Shown: positions 1 through 8,503 of the stretch, piece by piece
How the letters are laid out: the number at the start of each line of letters is the position of its first letter
Numbering within the stretch: position 1 is the stretch's first letter
From: Candidatus Heimdallarchaeota archaeon AB_125
GTDB taxonomy: Archaea; Asgardarchaeota; Heimdallarchaeia; Heimdallarchaeales; Heimdallarchaeaceae
DNA length: 40,319 bases
Direction: 5' to 3'
Assembly (NCBI GenBank): GCA_001940755.1
Contig: MEHH01000001.1
Span: 1-40,319 of the forward strand
Notes under the pieces: generated by a model
What the model was told of the DNA's origin: nothing
Databases searched by the model: none
The model's input: the letters and a program-made list of their open reading frames with translations, nothing else
Program-made: the position numbers and the translations under genes

Positions 1-170
1 TCACCAACTTGTTGAAATCGTAAATCATCTGCAAGTGAAGTTTGAATCCATAGTTCTTTACCTCTTTTCTTCAGCATTTGAGATAGATTAGTAATTTCCT
101 CTTGATGTGATTCTCTGAATGAAGCTAAATCACATAAAATATCAATCTTTGGAGGTGCTAACTTCTTCAT
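1..170 (-). CDS. Unidentified protein, N-terminal part (runs off window)
   Basis: An open frame begins at an ATG at 170 and runs off the left edge, so only about 56 residues are visible. It starts MKKLAPPKIDILCDLASFRE and continues with a charged, probably helical stretch. The start overlaps the end of cofG by 29 bases, and an AGAGG lies about 11 bases upstream, so it is probably the last or a later gene of the cofG operon. I do not recognise the family from this fragment; it does not look like the N-terminus of CofC, CofD or CofH. The operon position suggests a link to deazaflavin or flavin metabolism, but this is only inference. Confidence 0.6.
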   Translation of the reverse strand, partial: MKKLAPPKIDILCDLASFRESHQEEITNLSQMLKKRGKELWIQTSLADDLRFQQVG

Positions 171-1242
171 TTGCTTTGAATTCCTCTACTATTTCGCGTA
201 TTCTAGTGTTTAAATACTTTTCATATTGAGGATAAACAGGAAGTCTCTCAACTAGAGAAAATCCAGCTTGGTGAAGTTCTTCACTCAGATCTAATTCTTC
301 TTGCCATACCAGATTAGGGTTAATATAATCAATTGAAACTGGAGATATTCCACCTAAATCATTTGCACCATGGTTGATTGCAGCTATAACTCTATCTCTA
401 TTTAGATTTGGAGGTATCTGAATACTCACTTCATCAGGTAGAATGAGTTTGGCTAAAGCAATTGAAAAAAGTATATCCTCTTCTTTTGGTGGTGGATAAT
501 TAGCCATTGGAGTGCTTTTTTGTGGATTAAAATTCTGAATTATTACTTCTTGAATGTGATTGTATTTTTTAGCTAAATCTGCTATAACTTTGATGGATTC
601 TATTCTCTCCATCCATGTTTCCCCAATTCCAATAAGTATCCCAGTTGTAAAAGGAATATTGAGCTTTCCCGCATTTTCAATCGTTTCAATTCTCAAACAT
701 GGGTTTTTTCCTGGAGAATGATGATGTGCTTCACCTTCATTCATCAATCTAATACTGCTTGTTTCGAGCATTAATCCCAAACTAGCATTTGTTTGTTTCA
801 GCATCTGTAACTCTTTATAGGACACTAGACCAAGATTGGAATGAGGTAAGAGATGAAATTCTAAAGCTTGTTCACACAGATAGTTAACATACTCAATGGT
901 TGTTTGGAATTCTAGTTTTCTAAGAATATCTTTAGCAGTTTGATATTTTTCCTCTGGTTTTTCACCAAGGGTTAAAAGAACTTCCTTACAATTATTGTTT
1001 TTAGCTATAAGTAAAAGCTGATCAAATGCATCAGGAAAAATCCACGAATTAGAATCATCAGATACAAAACTACAGTACCCACATCGATTACGACATTGAT
1101 GTGTTACAGGTACGAAGATATTCCTAGAAAAAGTAATTTGCTTTCCGTGTTTCCTTTCTCGTTTAATTCCAGCTTTTCTAACTAGCTCAGTAGGATCATT
1201 ATTGAGTAGATGTAAAAAGTCTTCAGAATTCATCTTATTCAT
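142..1242 (-). CDS. cofG: CofG, 7,8-didemethyl-8-hydroxy-5-deazariboflavin synthase subunit 1
   Basis: This is a radical SAM enzyme of 366 residues. With CofH it joins tyrosine and 5-amino-6-(D-ribitylamino)uracil into F0, the chromophore of coenzyme F420. The radical SAM cluster motif is Cys50-x3-Cys54-x2-Cys57 (CRNRCGYC), preceded by the TFSRNIFVPVTHQ stretch typical of CofG. The later GILIGIGET segment and the HGANDLGGISPVS segment near the C-terminus also fit. The length is normal for CofG. The ATG overlaps the end of the upstream reductase gene by 8 bases, so translation is probably coupled. No cofH is in the window; it may lie elsewhere. The upstream neighbour supplies the same pyrimidine branch, which supports the call. 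Confidence 0.92.
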   Translation of the reverse strand: MNKMNSEDFLHLLNNDPTELVRKAGIKRERKHGKQITFSRNIFVPVTHQCRNRCGYCSFVSDDSNSWIFPDAFDQLLLIAKNNNCKEVLLTLGEKPEEKYQTAKDILRKLEFQTTIEYVNYLCEQALEFHLLPHSNLGLVSYKELQMLKQTNASLGLMLETSSIRLMNEGEAHHHSPGKNPCLRIETIENAGKLNIPFTTGILIGIGETWMERIESIKVIADLAKKYNHIQEVIIQNFNPQKSTPMANYPPPKEEDILFSIALAKLILPDEVSIQIPPNLNRDRVIAAINHGANDLGGISPVSIDYINPNLVWQEELDLSEELHQAGFSLVERLPVYPQYEKYLNTRIREIVEEFKANEEVSTSKD

Positions 1243-1915
1243 CTTTCTTCAATTTAAGAGTAACAAGATACCCTTCATGTAACTTTTCAACTGCTCTAAT
1301 CTCAAAACTAAGTGCATTGCCGATATTATGAATTACCTCTTTCTCAAATAGAAGTTTTGCATTCTTTACTCCTACAAAAACTGGAGCATAAAAGATATAC
1401 ATTATATCTACTAAATTCTTATCCAAGAATTGAGTAATTACTGTAGAACCTCCTTCCACCAACACTTTGTCAATATTAAACTGGTCTTTTAATTTCTTAA
1501 GCGTATCTTCTAAATCTAGAAAACGATTATTTTTCTCCATTTTTACAGTAATTACTTTCGAACCAAGTTTTCTGATTTCTTCTTGAATATCTTCTGAAGA
1601 CCCCTCTGATGTAATAATAATTGATGGTGATGTTTCTTGATCTTGTAAAACTTTGGAAGTCAAAGGAATTCTACATTTAGTATCCAAGATTACCCTGAAT
1701 GGCGCTGGTTCTTTAGGTTGGACGTATCTCACCGACAATAATGGATCATCTTTGATAATTGTGTTTACTCCTACTAATATTGCATCTACTGAATTTCTTA
1801 ATTCATGAACCCTTACAAAGTCCTCTGTTGTGGATAATATAAGGGCTCCTTCATCTGAAGCTATTGCCCCATCTAATGAACTTGCCACGTTGATAATTAC
1901 TTCCGGTCTTTCCAT
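1235..1915 (-). CDS. arfC: 2,5-diamino-6-ribosylamino-pyrimidinone 5'-phosphate reductase
   Basis: This 226-residue protein is a stand-alone RibD C-terminal (DHFR-like) domain, as used in archaeal riboflavin synthesis (ArfC, like fungal Rib7). It reduces the ribose of 2,5-diamino-6-ribosylamino-4(3H)-pyrimidinone 5'-phosphate to ribityl using NAD(P)H. Family signatures are NVASSLDGAIA at the N-terminus, DAILVGVNTIIKDDPLLSVR, the RVILDTKCRIP strand and the VLVEGGSTV loop. It lacks the deaminase domain of bacterial RibD, as expected in archaea. The ATG at 1915 sits 4 bases after a clear GGTGA Shine-Dalgarno that lies inside the end of the upstream amidohydrolase gene (19-base overlap). The downstream gene cofG uses the dephosphorylated, deaminated product of this branch. 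Confidence 0.9.
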   Translation of the reverse strand: MERPEVIINVASSLDGAIASDEGALILSTTEDFVRVHELRNSVDAILVGVNTIIKDDPLLSVRYVQPKEPAPFRVILDTKCRIPLTSKVLQDQETSPSIIITSEGSSEDIQEEIRKLGSKVITVKMEKNNRFLDLEDTLKKLKDQFNIDKVLVEGGSTVITQFLDKNLVDIMYIFYAPVFVGVKNAKLLFEKEVIHNIGNALSFEIRAVEKLHEGYLVTLKLKKDE

Positions 1916-3048
1916 TTGATCACCTTGCCTTTGTACATCTGAAAACAGATATCTGATTGGTCAGCACGTAGTGTAATAGCTGTATAAACATCTTTAGAAA
2001 ATTTTAGATTATAGCTTTCTAAATCTATTGCAAGAAGGTCTCCACTATAGCCGATTTTGAGCTGACCAATTTTCTGTTTTAGTATCAAACCTGCATTTAC
2101 AGTTATAGATTTCAGCACTTCTTTTGGGGATATATTCTGACAATTAGCTCTTGCATTGTAAAGTGTAAATGCCATTAGTCTGAAAGGATCTGGGTTACAC
2201 GATAGCACATTATCAGTACCAAGACTGAATAAAATATCATATTTTTGAATTAACTCAAGAGGTGGAAACTTCAACCCAAAATACAAACTAGAAATTGGAC
2301 AACAAACAACATCAATATCCCTCTGACTTAGAAGTTTAAGCTCTTCGTCTTTAGAGTAGTTTGCATGTACAACAAAATCAAAAACGTCATTTTCAGTAAT
2401 AATAGATATATCTCTTTTGCCAAATTTTGAAATGGATTCAGCTATTACTTCTTCTGATTCAGAAACATGAATTCCTACTAACATAGAGGGATTATTTGTT
2501 TTTAACTTTGAGAGAGTTGTATAGCCTTCCTGGTTTATATCAAAAACATCTCGTATCCCTAATCCATCACAGTTTTTACTGACTTCGTCAAATGTATTTT
2601 TTTCTGTCTGACGTCCTAGAATTATTCCTCGAATTGGATACTGTTTCAATTCATTTCTTAACAAATCAATACCTCTAATACCTTCTTCTCTAAAGTCTGC
2701 AAAAGAAGTAAATCCATTTTGTATGAGCATCTCTAAGGAGTTCCTTATACTTCCAATTTTTTCTTCAATTCCACTAGTGCTTAGTTTACTATGTTTAATA
2801 CCATTTGGCCCTACAGCTTCCTCCAGAGATGAACCATAAGTTTGATCTTTTAGAAAAGCATCCCCAAGATGTATATGAGCATTTATGAAACCAGGAACAA
2901 TCACATATGAGGAAGGTAAAAGATAATCAGCTGTCTTCTTCTCTTTAGCTATAGATATAATAACTCCTTCATCATCAATTTCTATTGTCATATCCTCGGT
3001 AAATGTTAAATCTGAACCAAGCAAGGCATTTCCACGTATTGAGACCAT
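1897..3048 (-). CDS. Amidohydrolase-superfamily deaminase-like enzyme
   Basis: This is a metal-dependent hydrolase of the amidohydrolase superfamily, in the group of SsnA/MtaD/guanine-deaminase-like enzymes. Numbering is from an in-frame TTG at 3054. Likely metal ligands are His60 and His62 (NAHIHLGD), His196 (GIHVSE), His230 (VVHANY) and Asp281 (SLGTDN). The C-terminal segment GYSGDLLAIDL is the usual closing part of the composite beta domain. I place the start at ATG 3048 because a TTAAAATTTT box lies about 20-25 bases upstream and no Shine-Dalgarno is visible, which fits a leaderless message. It is the first gene of the operon. The substrate is unknown: a purine or pyrimidine deaminase of the flavin/F420 route, or a 5'-deoxyadenosine deaminase, would fit the neighbours. 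Confidence 0.78.
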   Translation of the reverse strand: MVSIRGNALLGSDLTFTEDMTIEIDDEGVIISIAKEKKTADYLLPSSYVIVPGFINAHIHLGDAFLKDQTYGSSLEEAVGPNGIKHSKLSTSGIEEKIGSIRNSLEMLIQNGFTSFADFREEGIRGIDLLRNELKQYPIRGIILGRQTEKNTFDEVSKNCDGLGIRDVFDINQEGYTTLSKLKTNNPSMLVGIHVSESEEVIAESISKFGKRDISIITENDVFDFVVHANYSKDEELKLLSQRDIDVVCCPISSLYFGLKFPPLELIQKYDILFSLGTDNVLSCNPDPFRLMAFTLYNARANCQNISPKEVLKSITVNAGLILKQKIGQLKIGYSGDLLAIDLESYNLKFSKDVYTAITLRADQSDICFQMYKGKVIKWKDRK

Positions 3049-3063
3049 ATTCAAAGGAGACAG

Positions 3064-3073
3064 AAAATTTTAA
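3064..3073 (-). promoter_or_regulatory. TATA-like box of the amidohydrolase-cofG operon
   Basis: On the minus strand this reads AAAATTTT preceded by TT. It lies about 20-25 bases before ATG 3048, the spacing expected for an archaeal TATA box serving a leaderless transcript. The region between the divergent amidohydrolase and EF-2 genes is only about 110 bases. Confidence 0.4.
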
Positions 3074-3116
3074 GCTAATAAAGCTTTGTAGAATTTAAGA
3101 AAAAATGAAGAAACAC

Positions 3117-3128
3117 TATATTTATAAT
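3117..3128 (+). promoter_or_regulatory. TATA box of the EF-2 gene
   Basis: The sequence TATATTTATAAT lies in the divergent spacer. A start site about 25 bases downstream would leave a leader of roughly 15-25 bases before the EF-2 start. No Shine-Dalgarno is visible in that leader. Confidence 0.55.
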
Positions 3129-3162
3129 TCAACCTTTTGAAATTAGCCTCAAGCACAATTAT

Positions 3163-5403
3163 GTGATGAAAATGGTTCGAGTAAAGAATCCAGAAGAAAT
3201 TAGAGATATGATCAAGAATCACCCAATGGAATTAAGAAGAGTTTTTACCATAGCAGCTCATATTGATCACGGTAAAACAACTACAAGTGACTATCTTCTT
3301 CGTAAAGCAGGTCTTATGTCAGATGCCGATGCAGGCAAAAAGGTAATGATGGACTCTGATGAAGAAGAACAAGAAAGAGGTATTACTATCTTCACAAGTG
3401 TTGTTATGTTGAACTATGAATATGAAACTAAAGAGGGAGAAAAAAATTCCTATCTTTTTGAGATTAACGATACACCTGGACACATTAGTTTTACTGGTGA
3501 AGTAAGTAGAGCTCTTCGTGGTTCTGATGGTGTTATTTTATTAGTAGACGCTCTTGAAGGCGTAATGACACAAACTGAAACAAATATCAGATTAAGTTTA
3601 AATGAAAAATGTAAACCTGTTCTATTCATTAACAAGGTTGATAGGCTAATCTCAGAATTAAGATTAGCTCCTGGAGATGTTTTTCAAAAAATCGATAATA
3701 TCCTTAATGAAGTAAACAAACTAATCAGAGATAATGCTCCAGAGGGATTAGGAAAAGATTGGCAAGTTTCCTTTCCAGATGGATCAGTTGCAGTAGGAAG
3801 TGCAAAAGATGGTTGGGCATTTAACATGGGAACCTTACAAAGATTGAAAATCACACCCCAAGATGTTTTTGCAAAATATGATGAAGATGATAAGGATTGG
3901 TTAAGAGAAAACCTCCCATTAGAAGAACCTTTACTTGAAATGGTTATCACACACTTACCAAATCCAATTGAAGGACAAAAAATGAAAATTCCCGCCATTT
4001 GGGGTGGAGATCTTGACTCTCCAGAAGGTCAAGCACTCATGAATTGTGACCGAGACGGTCCACTAATGGGTATGATAACTAAGATTTTCATTGAACCAAA
4101 ATCCAAAAGACCAACACTAATTGGTAGAGTTTTTTCTGGTACATTAAGAAGTTCAGATACTTTGTATCTTGTTGGTAAGAAAACTTCAGCGAGAATTAAA
4201 AGACTTGGTGTGATGGAAATCACAGATATTCTTGATGTTGATGAAGTTCCAGCAGGAAATCTCTTTGCAATTTATGGATTTATTACACCTGCGGGTGAAA
4301 CGTTCATTCGAGAGGAAGATAAAGGCACATTAACTCCATTTGAAGAAATTTCTTATGTAGCAGAACCTGTTGTTAGCAGAACTATTAAACCAAAAGATCC
4401 TCAAGATATTGCAAAACTTGGTGAGGTTGTTTCAAAATGGATTATGGCAGATCCAACTGCTACTTTCAGACATGATGAAGAATCTAAAACATATGTTCTC
4501 TCAGGTATTGATCCTCTTCAAATTGAAATTCTTGTAACTAGAATTCAAGAACAAGTACTAATTGAGGTAAGTGATCCAATTATAGTTTATAGAGAAGTAC
4601 CAACTAAAGTAGGTATTAATGTTCATGCTAAATCTCCAAATGGTCATAACAGACTAATGATTCATGTTCAACCTTTGAATCAAGCATCAATTGATCTAAT
4701 CAACTCTGGTAAAGTAAATAATGATCAAGAAAGGAGAGATCGAGCAAGAATCCTTCAAGAAGAAGGTGGATGGGAAGCCAAAAGAGCAAGAAGAATTTGG
4801 CACATTCAAGATTCAAATATGATTATCGATGCAACTACTGGTGTTCAAAGATTGGATAACATCAAACAATACATTATTCAGGTTTTCATTGATTTCTGCA
4901 GTGGTGCTACTTTAGCGAAAGAACCTCTTATGGGAGCATTATTCACAATAACTGATGCAAAAGTTCACGTTGATCCAGCTCATACTGGATTTACTGAAAT
5001 TTTCCAAATGTGTTTGGCAGCATATCATACAACCTTTCTAACCAGTGACCCACAGTTACTAGAACCTATGCAAATTATTGACATCAAAGTTCCTTCAGAT
5101 TATGTTGGAAATATGTCTAAAATAATTACACAACATAGATGTATTATTCAAAACATGATACAGGAAGGAGAAAACACTAGAATACGAGGAAAATTACCTA
5201 CAGCTGAAACTATTGATCTTGCAGATGAAATTCGTGGAAGCAGCTCAGGCCGAGCTTTCTTTGGCTATGAATTTACAGGATTCGAAAGAGTTCCTACAAA
5301 TTTGGAAGAAGAAACAATTGAAGCAATCCGTGTTCGTAAAGAATTATCTCCTCAAGTTCCAGATGTATCTAATTGGGAACGTTTCATGTACAAACGAACC
5401 TAA
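3163..5403 (+). CDS. fusA: Translation elongation factor 2 with diverged diphthamide loop
   Basis: EF-2 is the GTPase that drives ribosomal translocation. Numbering is from GTG 3163; ATG 3166 or 3172 are alternative starts. The GTPase motifs are intact: AHIDHGKT (33-39 region), EEEQERGITI (switch), DTPGH at 103-107 and NKVD at 157-160. Domain V (SSSGRAFFGYEFTGFERVP) is normal, and 746 residues fits the family. Both loops at the tip of domain IV are altered. The usual HRGGGQ after the diphthamide histidine reads HTGFTE (His607 kept), and SPNKHNR reads SPNGHNR (Gly494). This matches the EF-2 paralogs described in Asgard and Korarchaeota genomes that lack diphthamide synthesis. Whether it is the only EF-2 in the genome cannot be seen. 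It stands alone as a monocistronic gene. Confidence 0.93.
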   Translation: MMKMVRVKNPEEIRDMIKNHPMELRRVFTIAAHIDHGKTTTSDYLLRKAGLMSDADAGKKVMMDSDEEEQERGITIFTSVVMLNYEYETKEGEKNSYLFEINDTPGHISFTGEVSRALRGSDGVILLVDALEGVMTQTETNIRLSLNEKCKPVLFINKVDRLISELRLAPGDVFQKIDNILNEVNKLIRDNAPEGLGKDWQVSFPDGSVAVGSAKDGWAFNMGTLQRLKITPQDVFAKYDEDDKDWLRENLPLEEPLLEMVITHLPNPIEGQKMKIPAIWGGDLDSPEGQALMNCDRDGPLMGMITKIFIEPKSKRPTLIGRVFSGTLRSSDTLYLVGKKTSARIKRLGVMEITDILDVDEVPAGNLFAIYGFITPAGETFIREEDKGTLTPFEEISYVAEPVVSRTIKPKDPQDIAKLGEVVSKWIMADPTATFRHDEESKTYVLSGIDPLQIEILVTRIQEQVLIEVSDPIIVYREVPTKVGINVHAKSPNGHNRLMIHVQPLNQASIDLINSGKVNNDQERRDRARILQEEGGWEAKRARRIWHIQDSNMIIDATTGVQRLDNIKQYIIQVFIDFCSGATLAKEPLMGALFTITDAKVHVDPAHTGFTEIFQMCLAAYHTTFLTSDPQLLEPMQIIDIKVPSDYVGNMSKIITQHRCIIQNMIQEGENTRIRGKLPTAETIDLADEIRGSSSGRAFFGYEFTGFERVPTNLEEETIEAIRVRKELSPQVPDVSNWERFMYKRT

Positions 5404-5404
5404 A

Positions 5405-5437
5405 ATTTCTTTCTTTATTTTTTATTTTTTTTATTTT
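5405..5437 (+). terminator. T-rich terminator after EF-2
   Basis: Several long T runs broken by single A or C follow the EF-2 stop immediately, as in archaeal intrinsic terminators. The next gene is convergent. Confidence 0.5.
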
Positions 5438-5466
5438 GAAAATCTATAGTAATTTTCTAAAGTTAT

Positions 5467-5482
5467 GAGAAAAATAAAAAGG
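5467..5482 (-). terminator. T-rich terminator of membrane module A
   Basis: On the minus strand this reads CCTTTTTATTTTTCTC, about 25-40 bases after the stop of the last gene of module A. It faces the EF-2 terminator in a convergent spacer of about 100 bases. Confidence 0.45.
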
Positions 5483-5507
5483 ACAAAATGAGTGATTTTT
5501 TTTAGTC

Positions 5508-7022
5508 TTAATCTACACTTTCACCAAATTCATCAGTTAACTGTTCATAGAACAAGTCTTCTTCGGAAATTGGTTCAAGTTCACCTTCTGTAATAATACC
5601 TGGTAGTTCTTCTTCCATAAATTCTTGATCATCTAGTACTGGATCAAGTGCATCCTCAAATCTTGATGAGAATCGCTCTTGAATGTAGCCAATTAATGAT
5701 GTCAGAAGCAATATGAAAACAACTATTGGTATCAACAATAGAACTACACCTTCTGGTTGTAGCATCTCTAGAGAATTATAAACTGAAGGAGGATATCTTA
5801 GAATGAACAATAACACATCTGGATTGAGGATGACATATAATCCTGCTAACATTATTAATACTCTGAATGTTACTGATGTTAGAACATATACTATTGTCAT
5901 CAGAGGTTTAATAATAACAGCAGCTCCAACTAATTTTTCATCAACTCTTGGATCACTGTGAACTAGTCCATCGTGATATCTTTGTAATCGAGATGTAAGT
6001 TTATCCTGTTGTCCACCTGGTCTAGCAAATAGAGAATCTGAAGCTTTCTCTAAGAAATAGGTCATACCCGCAACACCAAATTTTCTAGCTATAGAACTAC
6101 CTGTTGCTTCAATAGAATGTCCTGCTTTTTTCTCCCCTTCATCTTCTTCTGCTTCTGCATCCGCAGTAAGAATTGGACTAGGAGTCGTAGTTCCTGTAAT
6201 TCCAAGTCTAAACTCACTTAACCTATCAAGTGCTCTTAGAACTCTTTGTTGCCTACTTTGCGCCGGATTTAATATCAGAGAAATATAAGATATTTGCAAC
6301 GCTATCTCTAAGAACAAATATGATGATAAGGCTATCAGAACTACATCATTCGTGAACAACTCACCTAAGTTTTTAGTTGGTGAAAATCTGAAATTGCTCT
6401 TGAATAGATGTTTAACACTTCCATAATATACTATAAATTGAATACTAACAAATGCTGCAGCTGCGGAACGCATGTCCGCTCTAAATAGGAAAGCCAATAA
6501 AGATATACCTAGCAATATTACAAAGAACATCAGAATTGATGCCCTGAAAATTGCTTTTAGAGGAAAAATAACTTCCATTGAGAATGCATATTGGAATGAA
6601 GAAAACATATCCAAAGGGTTTGATCCATAGAGCAAATCGGTATCTATCCCTACTGGAGGTTGAATATTGTTGAATAAATCTCCTGTTAGAAATGCTCTTG
6701 CTCCATTAAGGATTGATTCAGCATCACCACCTCCAAACGCTAGAAAAATCATTAGAGGTGCAGTAAAGATAATCAGTGCTATGAGTTCAATAATTATAAA
6801 CAGGAATGACAGAGCATCCATCATATGTCCTTCTGGAAATAAAGCTGGATTAGCGAATTCAATTAAAGAGAATAACTCTACACCTACCCAAGCTATTGCA
6901 CCAATTGCAATTAATCTTCCTATTAAATGTGTCATCAAAGTCTGAATTCTTGCTCCTCTTATTCTGCTTTGTACTCCTCTTATACCCAGGTCAATTATTC
7001 TTGTATCTGATAATGATTCCAT
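5508..7022 (-). CDS. Polytopic membrane protein, last gene of module A
   Basis: This is an integral membrane protein of 504 residues with no family I recognise. About eight hydrophobic segments are visible, four or five before and three after a cytoplasmic-looking, acidic and Ala/Gly-rich middle section (EAEEDEGEKK). The C-terminal tail is strongly acidic. The open frame extends to 7085, but I place the start at ATG 7022 (MESLSDTRIIDLG). A GGGGTGA that includes the stop codon of the upstream DUF58 gene lies 7 bases before it, and the extra 21 residues look non-coding. It is in the same position as the six-helix protein that ends module B, so the two may be functional counterparts that anchor the MoxR/DUF58 pair to the membrane (inference). 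Confidence 0.8.
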   Translation of the reverse strand: MESLSDTRIIDLGIRGVQSRIRGARIQTLMTHLIGRLIAIGAIAWVGVELFSLIEFANPALFPEGHMMDALSFLFIIIELIALIIFTAPLMIFLAFGGGDAESILNGARAFLTGDLFNNIQPPVGIDTDLLYGSNPLDMFSSFQYAFSMEVIFPLKAIFRASILMFFVILLGISLLAFLFRADMRSAAAAFVSIQFIVYYGSVKHLFKSNFRFSPTKNLGELFTNDVVLIALSSYLFLEIALQISYISLILNPAQSRQQRVLRALDRLSEFRLGITGTTTPSPILTADAEAEEDEGEKKAGHSIEATGSSIARKFGVAGMTYFLEKASDSLFARPGGQQDKLTSRLQRYHDGLVHSDPRVDEKLVGAAVIIKPLMTIVYVLTSVTFRVLIMLAGLYVILNPDVLLFILRYPPSVYNSLEMLQPEGVVLLLIPIVVFILLLTSLIGYIQERFSSRFEDALDPVLDDQEFMEEELPGIITEGELEPISEEDLFYEQLTDEFGESVD

Positions 7023-7029
7023 ACTTTTT

Positions 7030-8478
7030 TCACCCCTGTCTTTGCATCCTATTAAATTGAGCCATGATTGTTGGCAGAAAGTCATCAGGTCCTACTGAAA
7101 TAGAAACAGAATCATACCTTCTAAGCATCTTAAACATATTCTGTCTTTCACCTAGTTGCTTTTCAACCATAGCATGACCAATCATCTGTTCAACTGGAGA
7201 TAGTTGCTGAGAAACAATTTCAAACCATGGTCCAAAAGGTGAAATAACTGTTATATTGTGTTTCTGTGCTCTGGCACGTCTTACAGCTTTCACTAATCGA
7301 TCTGGATGTGATTCAAGATCTGATATTATTACGATATAAGCTGACCTTTTCACTCTTTGGAGTAAGTAATTTATAGCAGCTTCAGGATCTGCTTCTCCTT
7401 CAGGTTTTGCATAGGCTAAAGCTTCAAGAAATTGGAACAATCTAGTTCGTGTTGAAGTTAAATCAACCCAATTCCTGATTTTATCGTTAAATATACACAT
7501 CCCCACTAAATCTTTCTTTTCAAAAGCAAGATGTATCATTAAAACTGCACTTCGGATGGCATATTCTAGTTTTGTATTTCTTGGTAATCCAGCACCCATA
7601 CTAGCTGAAGAATCTAATAGAACTACTAATCGGATATTTTCTTCGGATTCAAATTCACGAACCATCATTTTCCCAGAACGGGAAAAAGCTTTCCAATCGA
7701 TGAATTTGAAAGGATCACCTGTCTGATACTTGCGGATACCCCAGAAATCTGATCCCATTCCTTTGAGTTTAGTTCTGTGGAAACCAAATAGCAATCCAAG
7801 TTGTCTTTTCTTGCCTACCATATCTAGTTTCTTGATATCTTCATAACTTGGATAAACAAGAATTTCAGTTTTCGATCTTATCTCACCTTCTGTTGCATAG
7901 AAACCCATTCTATCCCTAATTATTACTTTAGTAGGACCTATTTCAAATAGTCCTCTAATAGGAATTCTGACAACATATCCATAGGAGATGGTTTGTCTAG
8001 GATTTAGTTGAGTTACGATGAAATTTTCTCCTAAAATTAAATCAAAAACTTCAGGTATGGCATCATATATTTCAATAGCAGGTAGTTGATTAACTGATTT
8101 GTTTCTGGCAGTTACTTCGATATAGAGGTAATCACCAGCGAAGGCTTTAGGTTTTGATACTCTTCTTTTAATTTCTATAGATTTTGGATTTGATCCAAGC
8201 CTATAGAACGGCAGTCCTAGTAGAACTGAGAAGATTAACATCACTCCACCTATTATGAAAAACCAGATGAGAGTTCCTTGTATATCTATATAGAAATGTA
8301 GGAAATCCATAACACCGAAACCTTCGGGATTGGGTTCAAAATCTGGATGATTTATTTGTGGATTGAAACCAAAAGAGTCCAACATCACATTTAGTGATAA
8401 GTACCCTGCAAGTGCAAAGCCTGCGCTAATCATGATGATTCCAGCAAAGATTAGCCAGCCACCTCGGCGCGTAAACAA
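7030..8478 (-). CDS. DUF58/von Willebrand A domain membrane protein (module A)
   Basis: This 482-residue DUF58 protein is of the kind that works with MoxR AAA+ ATPases. Two N-terminal transmembrane helices (about 8-30 and 68-90) are followed by a beta-rich region. The DUF58 signature comes next (IRKYQTGDPFKFIDWKAFSR, about 248-267), and then a vWA domain with a complete MIDAS start, Asp289-x-Ser291-x-Ser293 (LLDSSASMG). Thus it should bind a divalent metal and a ligand. The start is a TTG at 8478 with AGGTGG 6 bases upstream. MoxR lies just upstream and a polytopic protein just downstream. The family's exact job is not established; roles in maturing or assembling envelope proteins are proposed for MoxR/vWA pairs. 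Confidence 0.88.
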   Translation of the reverse strand: MFTRRGGWLIFAGIIMISAGFALAGYLSLNVMLDSFGFNPQINHPDFEPNPEGFGVMDFLHFYIDIQGTLIWFFIIGGVMLIFSVLLGLPFYRLGSNPKSIEIKRRVSKPKAFAGDYLYIEVTARNKSVNQLPAIEIYDAIPEVFDLILGENFIVTQLNPRQTISYGYVVRIPIRGLFEIGPTKVIIRDRMGFYATEGEIRSKTEILVYPSYEDIKKLDMVGKKRQLGLLFGFHRTKLKGMGSDFWGIRKYQTGDPFKFIDWKAFSRSGKMMVREFESEENIRLVVLLDSSASMGAGLPRNTKLEYAIRSAVLMIHLAFEKKDLVGMCIFNDKIRNWVDLTSTRTRLFQFLEALAYAKPEGEADPEAAINYLLQRVKRSAYIVIISDLESHPDRLVKAVRRARAQKHNITVISPFGPWFEIVSQQLSPVEQMIGHAMVEKQLGERQNMFKMLRRYDSVSISVGPDDFLPTIMAQFNRMQRQG

Positions 8479-8503
8479 TATTTTCCACCTATTATTTTTG
8501 ATT

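Noticed and set aside
3450..4223. Minus-strand open frames of 61-104 codons inside EF-2
   Set aside because: They lie wholly within a well-conserved gene and have no ribosome site or conserved sequence.
7023..7085. Longer start of the module A polytopic protein
   Set aside because: It would overlap the DUF58 gene by 56 bases, while ATG 7022 has a well-spaced GGTGA; the extra residues look unlike a protein start.
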